Positions 15,860 through 23,315 of a stretch of 64,000 bases of DNA are shown piece after piece. Source of the DNA: Paenibacillus humicola (GTDB lineage: Bacteria; Bacillota; Bacilli; Paenibacillales; Paenibacillaceae); assembly GCF_028826105.1 (NCBI RefSeq), contig NZ_JAQGPL010000001.1, forward strand, positions 1,018,501 to 1,082,500, given 5' to 3'. Numbering within the stretch: the stretch's first letter is position 1; every line of letters starts with the position of its first letter. Made by a program: the position numbers and the translations under genes. The notes beneath the pieces were generated by a model. The model was not told where the DNA came from. It did not search any database and was given only the letters and a program-made list of their open reading frames with translations.

Positions 15860-16864
15860 ATGGAAACCGATCTTCTGATCAACACGATCGACGCCCACGT
15901 GTGGGGTCAATCCTTGCGAATCCTTACAAGCGGTCTGCCGCCGCTGCAGGGCCGGTCGCTCAGGGAGAAAGCCGTCCGATTTCAGGAAAATCACAACTCC
16001 ATCCGCAGATTGCTCATGCTTGAACCCCGGGGACATGCCGATATGACCGGGTGCCTGATCACTGAATCCGATGACGACGGAGCGGATCTCGGCTTATTGT
16101 TCATGCACAACGAGGGTCTGCTGCCTTTCAGCGGCCACGGCATTATTGCCGCGGTCACGATTGCTGCGGAAGCCGGTTTATTGAAGGTTCCCGGCAGGGC
16201 CGGAACCGTTACCGTCGATACGCTGTGCGGCCGGGTCACCGCCCGCATATGCCGCGAAGGATCGAGCGTCACTTCCGTCATTTTCCGGAATGTGCCTTCC
16301 TTTGCGGTGAAGCTGGACCAGACCGCGAACGTTCTCGGTCGGGACCTTTCGTTCGACATCGCTTACGGAGGGGGCTTCTTCGCCGTTGCCGACGCCGAAT
16401 CGCTTGACCTGCGAATCGATATCGGCCATCGCGCCGAGCTTGCGAGGTGGGGGAAAGCGATCAAGGAACGGATAGGCCCTCTTGAATGCCCTGCGCACCC
16501 TTTCATGAGCGAAATTGCGGGGATCGAGGGAGTTGTCCTGTTCGGTCCGCCGGGAGCTGCTCGGGCCCATTCCCGCAGTACGGTCGTATTTGCGGATGGC
16601 CAGTTGGACCGTTCGGCCGGCGCAGCGGGAACATGCGCGCGAATGGCGGCTATGTTCGCGAGAGGGCAGCTGGCGGTGGGCGAATCGTTCGTTCAAGAAG
16701 GCATTGCGGGAAGTCCGCTTGTCGGCACCATCGCCGGGACGGTTCCTGTCGGACCTTATCTGGCCATCGTTCCCGAAGTTACAGGCAGGGCGTTTATTAC
16801 CGGAACGCACCAGTTTATCGTCGATCCGTCCGACCCGCTGCGAAACGGATTTTTACTGAACTAG
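15860..16864 (+). CDS. Proline racemase-like paralogue lacking both catalytic cysteines
   Basis: This 334-residue protein aligns over its whole length with the preceding gene, for instance RLLMLEPRGHADMTG, DIAYGGGFFAV and DRSAGAAGT. At the two catalytic positions it has Ser91 (PFSGHG) and Gly254 instead of Cys. The substrate-loop HTGGNPTR is also changed (HVWGQSLR). Known catalytic pairs in the family are Cys-Cys, Cys-Thr and Ser-Cys; a Ser-Gly pair would not support racemisation. It may be a dehydratase with new chemistry or a non-catalytic partner of the epimerase. The ATG at 15860 follows GAGGAGG. It is within the sigma-54 operon and shows no frame damage, so it is maintained. Confidence 0.8.
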   Translation: METDLLINTIDAHVWGQSLRILTSGLPPLQGRSLREKAVRFQENHNSIRRLLMLEPRGHADMTGCLITESDDDGADLGLLFMHNEGLLPFSGHGIIAAVTIAAEAGLLKVPGRAGTVTVDTLCGRVTARICREGSSVTSVIFRNVPSFAVKLDQTANVLGRDLSFDIAYGGGFFAVADAESLDLRIDIGHRAELARWGKAIKERIGPLECPAHPFMSEIAGIEGVVLFGPPGAARAHSRSTVVFADGQLDRSAGAAGTCARMAAMFARGQLAVGESFVQEGIAGSPLVGTIAGTVPVGPYLAIVPEVTGRAFITGTHQFIVDPSDPLRNGFLLN

Positions 16865-16923
16865 GAGTCTGTCCGCCGCCGGACAGACATTCGGAAGCGA
16901 AAACAAGAAACGGAGGGTTTAAC

Positions 16924-17808
16924 ATGATACGTTTTCCAGGTGTATTCGTTGCGATTGTCACCCCTTTCACGCCGGAGCTGGAAGTCGACTACAAGCGGCT
17001 TTCGGAACATGCGGATTGGCTCATTGATCAGGGAGTCGACGGACTTGTGGCAGCGGGGTCGGTGGGCGAATACGCTTCCCTGCTGACGGAAGAGCGGAAA
17101 AAAGTCGTGGAAACCGTGATCGGCACGGCGAAAGGGCGCGTTCCGGTCGTGGTCGGAACGGCGGCCCCTTCGACCGGTCAGGCCGTCGGCTGGGCGCGGC
17201 ACGCCAAACAAGCGGGCGCCGCCGGCATTATGGCACTCCCTCCGATCAATTACAAACCGACGGAAAACGAAGTGATCAAGTACTATGAAGCGCTCTCCGA
17301 TGCCGGAATGCCCATTATTGCTTACAACAACCCGCATGACTACAAGACGGATCTTACGCCTCCGCTGCTGAAAAAGCTGTCATCCATCCCGAATTTCGTC
17401 GCTGTCAAAGAGTTTTCCGGCGACCTTCGCCGGATGCATGACATTATGAGGGAAACCGATCTGGAGGTGCTGGTCGGAGTGGACGACCTGGCGATGGAAG
17501 GGGCTCTTATCGGCGCGACGGGCTGGATTGCCGGTCTCACGAATGCGCTGCCGAAAGAAAGCGCGGACATGTTCCGGCTCGCCCGGGCGGGCAGGCTGGC
17601 CGAGGCGAAGAGCATCTATACGTATTTGCTTCCGCTGTTTCACTACGATGCGGGCCCCCGGCTTGTTCATGCCATCAAATATTCGCTGGAATTGGCCGGT
17701 CATCCGGTAGGACCCACCCGTCCGCCGAGACTTCCTCTGGAGGAAGAGGAGCTCAAGGCGATCCGGGAGGCTTACGATTATGCCGTTCACCGTCCGGTAA
17801 AAGCGTAA
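16924..17808 (+). CDS. DapA-family lyase, probable pyrroline-4-hydroxy-2-carboxylate deaminase
   Basis: This 294-residue TIM-barrel protein belongs to the dihydrodipicolinate synthase/N-acetylneuraminate lyase family, which acts through a Lys Schiff base. The active-site blocks are GSVGEYASL, the Tyr in PIIAYNNPHDY and the Lys in NFVAVKEFSGD (about residue 162). In hydroxyproline catabolism a DapA-like enzyme deaminates delta1-pyrroline-4-hydroxy-2-carboxylate to alpha-ketoglutarate semialdehyde. The operon context with epimerase and D-amino-acid-type oxidase supports that role. The ATG is 6 bases after GGAGGG. The semialdehyde dehydrogenase that would finish the pathway is not in the window. 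Confidence 0.82.
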   Translation: MIRFPGVFVAIVTPFTPELEVDYKRLSEHADWLIDQGVDGLVAAGSVGEYASLLTEERKKVVETVIGTAKGRVPVVVGTAAPSTGQAVGWARHAKQAGAAGIMALPPINYKPTENEVIKYYEALSDAGMPIIAYNNPHDYKTDLTPPLLKKLSSIPNFVAVKEFSGDLRRMHDIMRETDLEVLVGVDDLAMEGALIGATGWIAGLTNALPKESADMFRLARAGRLAEAKSIYTYLLPLFHYDAGPRLVHAIKYSLELAGHPVGPTRPPRLPLEEEELKAIREAYDYAVHRPVKA

Positions 17809-17836
17809 GGTCGAAACGCAGCCGGCGCTGCCGCGA

Positions 17837-17888
17837 AGCTGTTATCGAAGACGGGCCCTGCCAATATGCCCGTCCATCGGTAACAGCT
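17837..17888. other. Long imperfect hairpin downstream of the hydroxyproline operon
   Basis: The arm AGCTGTTATCGAAGACGGG (17837-17855) pairs with CCCGTCCATCGGTAACAGCT (17869-17888), leaving about three interruptions. No T tract follows. It may protect the operon's 3' end or assist termination. Confidence 0.5.
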
Positions 17889-17942
17889 CGGGCGCGCCGG
17901 TGACAACAGGTTGAAAGCGTATCGTACGAAAGAGCAGGAGGG

Positions 17943-17966
17943 TAACGGCCGAACGATCGGCCGTTA
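17943..17966. terminator. Bidirectional terminator
   Basis: A perfect 10-bp stem, TAACGGCCGA (17943-17952) with TCGGCCGTTA (17957-17966), has a four-base loop and TTTCT after it. It overlaps the stop codon of the convergent activator gene. Confidence 0.7.
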
Positions 17967-19721
17967 TTTCTCCCATTTGGACAGTTTGTTATATAATGAC
18001 GCCCTGGAAATGCCCAATTTCTTGGCCGTCGATTTTTTATTCCCCTTCTCCTGCCTCAGCACATTCAAAATCAGTTCTTTCTCGCGGTGTCCGAGCTCCT
18101 CTTTGATATTCATCGTTTCAACGGGGGGGATCGGAGGGGGAGGCAGCGTCTTGCTTTCGAAGGTCATCTTCCCCTTCAACAGGCTGGGAGGCAGGTATTC
18201 GCGTTTGACGATGCCTTCCGTGCTCAGCACGACCAAGCGCTCGATCGTATTGCGCAGCTCGCGAACGTTGCCCGGCCAATCGTACAGCAGTAACTCCTGC
18301 ATGACATCGTAAGGAACCTCCTGAATAATCCGACCGTAACGCAAGCTGAATTCGTCCAGGAACGTATGAATCAGCTCCAGAAGGTCCCCCTTCCTCTCCC
18401 GCAGCGGAGGGACGTCAACCGTTACGACATAAAGACGATAAAAGAGATCCTCCCGAAATGATCCTTCCTTAACCATGTTTTCCAGATTCCTGTTGGTTGC
18501 GGCAACGATCGCGCAGTTCATTTCCACGAGCCGCGTACCTCCGACGGGAAAATAGCTTTTCTCCTCGAGCACTCGTAATAATTTGACCTGCATTTCGAGC
18601 GGCATTTCGGCGATTTCATCCAAAAACAATGTCCCGCCTTGAGCCATTTCGATTTTTCCCTTGCGGCCCCTCTGGTCGGCTCCGGAGAACGCGCCTTTCT
18701 CATAGCCGAACAGCTCGCTTTCAAACAAGGTGGATGGAATCGCACCGCAATTGATGGCGACGAACGGAGCGTTCTCTTTGGCGCGGACGGCGTGAATCGC
18801 CTTTGCAAACAGTTCCTTCCCGACGCCGCTTTCTCCCTGGATCAATGCGGTGGCATTGGTCGATCCCAATTTTTTAATCGTTTCGATTGTTTTCTGAATG
18901 GCGGGACTTGATCCGATGATCGCGGTGAAAGGATCTTCTTTGGCGCTTATTTTCGTCATTTTTTGCTGAAGGTGGTGGACCAGCGACGTGGCTTGGAATA
19001 ATTCGCGGTTTAAGCGGATTTGACTGGTGATATCGGTTTCGGCGGCAATGGCTCCGATAATCCTGCCGTCTAACAGGACCGGGTTGGTATTAATCAGGAC
19101 AATGAATTCGGGGCATGGCTGATGCTGCTGATGATAAACGGGTTCGCCCGTTTTCAGCGTTTTTAGCGTCTGAATCATATCCACGGGAAAAAAACCGGTG
19201 ATTGGTTTCCCGATGATTTCCGCCTGGGATACGGAAAACAGCTTCTCCGCACCGGACGTCCAAATCACGGTCGTTCCCTCTTCATCAATACCGGATATGG
19301 AGGCATCCATTGTTTCCAGTATCGTATGAAAGAAAGCATCGAGGCGCCGGTATGACCGGGCGATGTTCTGCAAGGCGTCTTCGGAAGTGATGTAACCGGC
19401 AGGACAGCCGGCGTCATCCTCTACGACAACGAGACGGCAGTTTTCGAACAAGTCGGAGATCATCGGCAGGTTCAAGTCGCAGCGGGCGGCGCAGGCGGGC
19501 TGCCAAACCGTTTGTTGGTCCGGTATTCCTCTCGATTCGCGGTTATATAAAAAATACTGCCACTGACGGTCCCTTTTGCGGATCACCGGGAATTCCCGCG
19601 CTCCTAGAGACATCTCCAGGCAGCTTTGCCTCAAATCCGCTTCGCTTGCTTGGTTAGCGTCTATAAATTCGGTTTTCATGATCTCGGAAAGCTTCGGAAG
19701 AAAATGTTCCAAATCGATCAC
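17964..19721 (-). CDS. Sigma-54-dependent enhancer-binding protein (sensor + PAS + AAA+ + Fis)
   Basis: This 585-residue activator remodels sigma-54 RNA polymerase with ATP. Domains in order are an N-terminal sensory region that looks CBS-like (about 1-120), a PAS domain (about 125-235), the AAA+ domain with Walker A GESGVGKE (296-303), the sigma-54 contact loop GAFSGA (343-348, Ser in place of the usual Thr), Walker B GGTLFLDEIAE, and a Fis-type HTH at 540-585. No response-regulator domain is present, so it probably senses a metabolite. It starts with GTG and only a weak binding site. It lies between the operons that carry sigma-54 promoters and is the only such activator in the window. Confidence 0.93.
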   Translation of the reverse strand: MIDLEHFLPKLSEIMKTEFIDANQASEADLRQSCLEMSLGAREFPVIRKRDRQWQYFLYNRESRGIPDQQTVWQPACAARCDLNLPMISDLFENCRLVVVEDDAGCPAGYITSEDALQNIARSYRRLDAFFHTILETMDASISGIDEEGTTVIWTSGAEKLFSVSQAEIIGKPITGFFPVDMIQTLKTLKTGEPVYHQQHQPCPEFIVLINTNPVLLDGRIIGAIAAETDITSQIRLNRELFQATSLVHHLQQKMTKISAKEDPFTAIIGSSPAIQKTIETIKKLGSTNATALIQGESGVGKELFAKAIHAVRAKENAPFVAINCGAIPSTLFESELFGYEKGAFSGADQRGRKGKIEMAQGGTLFLDEIAEMPLEMQVKLLRVLEEKSYFPVGGTRLVEMNCAIVAATNRNLENMVKEGSFREDLFYRLYVVTVDVPPLRERKGDLLELIHTFLDEFSLRYGRIIQEVPYDVMQELLLYDWPGNVRELRNTIERLVVLSTEGIVKREYLPPSLLKGKMTFESKTLPPPPIPPVETMNIKEELGHREKELILNVLRQEKGNKKSTAKKLGISRASLYNKLSKWEK

Positions 19722-19834
19722 CCGTTCATGAGGGGTACAGTAATGTAGTCTTCATTATATCTTAATTGTTTATTTATGCCTAGTTGGGATGATATTACCG
19801 GCTGCAAGTCATTCATGCTAACGGTCACCTGCAA

Positions 19835-19872
19835 TGTCCAATTTTCAGACACGGTGTTCGAGTAAGTAGACA
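19835..19872. promoter_or_regulatory. Predicted tandem enhancer sites upstream of the importer/glycosidase operon
   Basis: TGTCCAATTTTCAGACA (19835-19851) and TGTTCGAGTAAGTAGACA (19855-19872) share TGTYC...AGACA. Their starts are 20 bases apart, about two helical turns. The first is centred about 103 bases before the -24 element at 19946. They match the elements at 9879 and 13432. Confidence 0.62.
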
Positions 19873-19943
19873 CCTTTCGCCGGCATTGCGATCTTTTACC
19901 TGTCGTATGCCGCCCGGAATTGACGGGTCCTTCAGGATGTGGA

Positions 19944-19960
19944 TTGGCACAAAATTTGCA
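19944..19960 (+). promoter_or_regulatory. Sigma-54 promoter for the importer/glycosidase/peptidase operon
   Basis: TTGGCACAAAATTTGCA is a near-perfect -24/-12 element with GG (19946-19947) and GC (19958-19959) 10 bases apart. It lies about 110 bases ahead of the binding-protein gene and in the divergent spacer from the activator gene. Confidence 0.85.
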
Positions 19961-20069
19961 ATATTTACGAGTGAAGAGAGAGATGGATTTGAAATTTTGG
20001 ATATAGGAGGCGATTTGAACCCTTTTAAATGCAATCCGACCAATTTGGGGATGAAAGGAGAGTTAATCT

Positions 20070-21431
20070 ATGAAATCGCGCCTGGCAATTGCGCTGCTGC
20101 TTCTGGCGATACTGCTGAATGCATGTTCCAATGGTCCTTCAGCGGAACAATCGTCAAGCAATGCCGCCGCCAAACCGAACGAAACCGTCAATCTGAAGTT
20201 TATGTATTGGGGAAGCAATGAGGAGAAAAAAGCGGTGGATGGCATGATTAAATCGTTCAACGACTCGCATCCCGGCATTAAGGTGACGGGCGAGCAGGTC
20301 CCAGGCGACTACAACACGAAGATGAATACGCTTATGGCCTCGAACGAACTGCCGGATGTCGCTTATTTGCCGGATTCTCTTGCTTCCCTTTGGGGGGAGG
20401 AAGGAAAGCTGCTCGATTTCACGCCCTATTTGAAAGACAACGCAAGCTTGCAAAATCGTCTGCCTTTATCCTTCTACTACAGCGCGCCGGGCAAACCGGT
20501 CGGCAACGCGACGGCAGCGGAGGTCATGGTCATCTACTACAACAAAGACCTGTTTAAAGAAGCGAACTTGGAGCTGCCGCCTGCAGAAGCGTCCAAAGCC
20601 TGGACATGGGATCAATTCCTCGAAGCTGCGAAAAAGCTGACGAAGGACAAGAACGGCAAAAATGCGACGGATCCGGGCTTTGACCCTCAAAACGTGGTAC
20701 AGTACGGTTTCTCGTTCAGCACCGACCGATCCAGCTGGGGGCCGCTTCTGGCGAGCAACGGGGCCGACATTACCGATGCCTCCGGCACCAAGTACACCAT
20801 GGACTCCCCGGAGGCCGTGCAGGTGTTTCAAAGCCTGCAGGATTTGATCTTCAAATACCACGTATCGCCGAATCTCACCCAGCAGCAGAACCTGCCGAAC
20901 AACAACATCCTGCTGCAAACGAAAAAGGTCGCGATGGTGATCGACGGCACATGGTCGCTGCTGGATATGTCGCAAACCAAGATGAACTACGGCATGGGCG
21001 TGCTGCCGAAATTCAAAGAACCGAAAACGATGTACATCTCCGGCGCCAGCATCATCTTCTCGACAACGAAGCATCCGAAGGAAGCGATGGAATTTTATCA
21101 ATTCCACAATAATCCGGAGCAGGTCGATCTGTACAAAATCGGTTTGTGGATGCCGGTTGAAACCCAGTACTATACGGAGCAGGACAAAATCGATTCTTGG
21201 ACGAAAAACGATGCCCACCCGCCGGAATTCAAAACGGCCGCGATCGACTATACCTTGAACAATACGGTCGTTTCTCCGTCCGCAAGCCTGAAAAATTATC
21301 CTGCGATCAATGCAAAGCTGGCCCCCGCCCTCGATTTGATTTTCACGAACAAGAAGCCGGCCAAAGAAGTGCTAAGCGATCTAAAGCAGGAAATCGAGCC
21401 GCTTCTGAGCGGCAAATATCCGGACAAATAG
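20070..21431 (+). CDS. Extracellular solute-binding lipoprotein of the sigma-54-controlled importer
   Basis: This 453-residue family-1 binding protein has the signal peptide LAIALLLLAILLNACS, with the lipidated Cys at residue 19, then an Asn/Ala/Ser-rich tether. GAAAGGAG precedes the ATG. It is paralogous to the binding protein at 7006-8376, but this copy is the first gene behind a sigma-54 promoter and is followed by permeases, a GH127 glycosidase and two peptidases. The context suggests an arabinose-containing oligosaccharide or glycopeptide as ligand; the sequence alone shows only a carbohydrate-type binding protein. Confidence 0.92.
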   Translation: MKSRLAIALLLLAILLNACSNGPSAEQSSSNAAAKPNETVNLKFMYWGSNEEKKAVDGMIKSFNDSHPGIKVTGEQVPGDYNTKMNTLMASNELPDVAYLPDSLASLWGEEGKLLDFTPYLKDNASLQNRLPLSFYYSAPGKPVGNATAAEVMVIYYNKDLFKEANLELPPAEASKAWTWDQFLEAAKKLTKDKNGKNATDPGFDPQNVVQYGFSFSTDRSSWGPLLASNGADITDASGTKYTMDSPEAVQVFQSLQDLIFKYHVSPNLTQQQNLPNNNILLQTKKVAMVIDGTWSLLDMSQTKMNYGMGVLPKFKEPKTMYISGASIIFSTTKHPKEAMEFYQFHNNPEQVDLYKIGLWMPVETQYYTEQDKIDSWTKNDAHPPEFKTAAIDYTLNNTVVSPSASLKNYPAINAKLAPALDLIFTNKKPAKEVLSDLKQEIEPLLSGKYPDK

Positions 21432-21440
21432 AAACGGGCA

Positions 21441-21465
21441 AGGGGGAACCCTTCGCGTTCCCCCT
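21441..21465 (+). other. Intercistronic hairpin after the binding-protein gene
   Basis: A 9-bp stem AGGGGGAAC (21441-21449) with GTTCCCCCT (21457-21465) has a 7-base loop and no T run. Such hairpins often raise binding-protein mRNA levels relative to the permeases downstream. Confidence 0.6.
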
Positions 21466-21493
21466 CTCTTCCGCGTAGAAAGGAGCGCTGTCC

Positions 21494-22399
21494 ATGAAGA
21501 GCGGACCGACAGGACTTTCCCGTTTGGAACGGAATTGGGGGATTTTGTTCGCCCTGCCCCCTATACTCGGGTTATGCATTTTCACGGTCGGACCGGTTAT
21601 CGCGTCGTTCTTCATCAGCATGACGGACTGGACGATCGGGAGCTCGTGGACGTTTACCGGCATGGATAATTATAAAACGATTTTCACCGAAGATCCGCTG
21701 TTTGCCAAATCGCTTTTTGCTACGGTGTATTACTCCATCGGCAGCATTCCGCTTGGCCTGCTCCTGGCGTTTTTGGTGGCGTTTCTTTTGAATCAGAAGG
21801 TAAGAGGACTATCGGTTTTTCGGACCATCTATTATTTGCCCGCCATCGTCCCGAGCCTGGCCAATACGATGCTGTGGATTTGGATTTTCAATCCGGACTT
21901 CGGGCTGCTCAATGCGGTGCTTAAGGCTGCCGGTCTGCCGACCTCCCAATGGATCTACGGGGAAAGTACGGCCATTCCTTCCTTGATCCTGATGAGCACC
22001 TGGGGCATCGGCAATTCGGTCATTATTTTTCTGGCGGGTTTGCAGGGCGTGCCCTCCCATTTATACGAAGCGGTCGAGGTGGACGGAGGGGGCGCGTGGC
22101 GCAAGTTTATCCACATCACCGTTCCGAGCATGACGCCGACCATCTTCTTCAACCTCGTCTTGTCGCTGATCGGCACGTTCCAAATCTTTAACGAAGCTTA
22201 CATCATGACGCAGGGCGGCCCGAACAACGCGACGCTATTCTATGTGTTTTATTTGTACCGCAAGGCGTTCACGGAGTCGAAGATCGGGTACGCATCTGCC
22301 TTGGCCTGGATCTTGTTCCTGATTATTATGGTGCTGACGCTCGTTGTTTTTAAAACCTCATCCAAGTGGGTCTACTATGAGGAAGGAGGAAAGTCATGA
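21494..22399 (+). CDS. Carbohydrate ABC transporter permease (MalF type)
   Basis: This 301-residue subunit opens with WGILFALPPILGLCIFTVGP as first membrane helix. It carries the EAA loop EAVEVDGGGAWRKFIHITVP and the family signature MTQGGPNNATLFYVFYLYRKAF. GAAAGGAGC precedes the ATG at 21494. It is the second gene of the sigma-54 operon and overlaps the next permease by ATGA. No ATPase gene is present, so an MsmX-like shared ATPase is expected. Confidence 0.92.
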   Translation: MKSGPTGLSRLERNWGILFALPPILGLCIFTVGPVIASFFISMTDWTIGSSWTFTGMDNYKTIFTEDPLFAKSLFATVYYSIGSIPLGLLLAFLVAFLLNQKVRGLSVFRTIYYLPAIVPSLANTMLWIWIFNPDFGLLNAVLKAAGLPTSQWIYGESTAIPSLILMSTWGIGNSVIIFLAGLQGVPSHLYEAVEVDGGGAWRKFIHITVPSMTPTIFFNLVLSLIGTFQIFNEAYIMTQGGPNNATLFYVFYLYRKAFTESKIGYASALAWILFLIIMVLTLVVFKTSSKWVYYEEGGKS

Positions 22400-23286
22400 A
22401 CAGCGTATTGGAGCGGACGGCCGTTCGCGTCCGACCCCGGCACGGCGCCCATCGTTCCGTGAGGCTCTCCATATGGAAAGGGCTCGTTTACGTGATCTTG
22501 ATCGCGGGCAGCATTCTGATGCTGTTCCCGTTCTTCTGGCTTCTCCGCAGCTCGCTAATGGATAACGGACAAATCTTCGTGTTCCCGCCGGAGTGGATTC
22601 CCCGCCCGTTCATGTGGAGCAATTATCCGAATGCGTTAACGAGCGTTCCTTTTCTAACCTTCTTTACCAACACCATGATGATTGAACTCTTTACGATGTC
22701 CGGGACGATGCTGACCAGCGTCATGGCGGCGTACAGCTTTGCCAGGCTGAAATGGAACGGACGGAGCCTGATTTTTGCCGCGCTGCTTTCTACGATGATG
22801 CTTCCTTACGCCGTTACGCTCATTCCGACCTTTATGCTCTGGAAATCGCTCGGAGCTTTGGATTCATTCGTGCCGCTGACGGTCCCTTCCTGGTTCGGGG
22901 GAGGAGCTTTCAACATCTTTCTGCTCCGCCAGTTTTTCATGACGATTCCGAAGGATTTGGACGAAGCGGCTTACATGGACGGCGCCAGGCCGCCCACCGT
23001 CCTGCTCCATATTATCGTTCCGCTGTCCAAACCGGCCTTGATCGTCGTCGGTATCTTCACCTTCATCGGCGTGTGGAACGAATTTTTGGGGCCGGTCATC
23101 TATCTGAACAGCGAGAAGCATTTTACGCTGTCGCTCGGCTTGGCCGCTTTCCAAGGCTTGTACAATGCGCAGTGGGGATACCTGATGGCGGCTTCCGCAA
23201 CCATCGTCTCCCCGATCATCGGGTTGTTCTTTTTGGCGCAGCGCTATTTCATTGAAGGCATTACGTTGACCGGCATTAAAGGTTAA
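22396..23286 (+). CDS. Carbohydrate ABC transporter permease (MalG type)
   Basis: This 296-residue partner permease has the EAA loop EAAYMDGARPPTVLLHIIVP and ends IEGITLTGIKG. Its ATG overlaps the preceding stop (ATGA) and is preceded by GAGGAAGGAGG. It is paralogous to 5233-6090. With its neighbours it forms a complete importer minus the ATPase, and the glycosidase gene begins 29 bases downstream. Confidence 0.92.
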   Translation: MNSVLERTAVRVRPRHGAHRSVRLSIWKGLVYVILIAGSILMLFPFFWLLRSSLMDNGQIFVFPPEWIPRPFMWSNYPNALTSVPFLTFFTNTMMIELFTMSGTMLTSVMAAYSFARLKWNGRSLIFAALLSTMMLPYAVTLIPTFMLWKSLGALDSFVPLTVPSWFGGGAFNIFLLRQFFMTIPKDLDEAAYMDGARPPTVLLHIIVPLSKPALIVVGIFTFIGVWNEFLGPVIYLNSEKHFTLSLGLAAFQGLYNAQWGYLMAASATIVSPIIGLFFLAQRYFIEGITLTGIKG

Positions 23287-23315
23287 CCCATCAATTTCCG
23301 CGAGGAGGAAACGGA

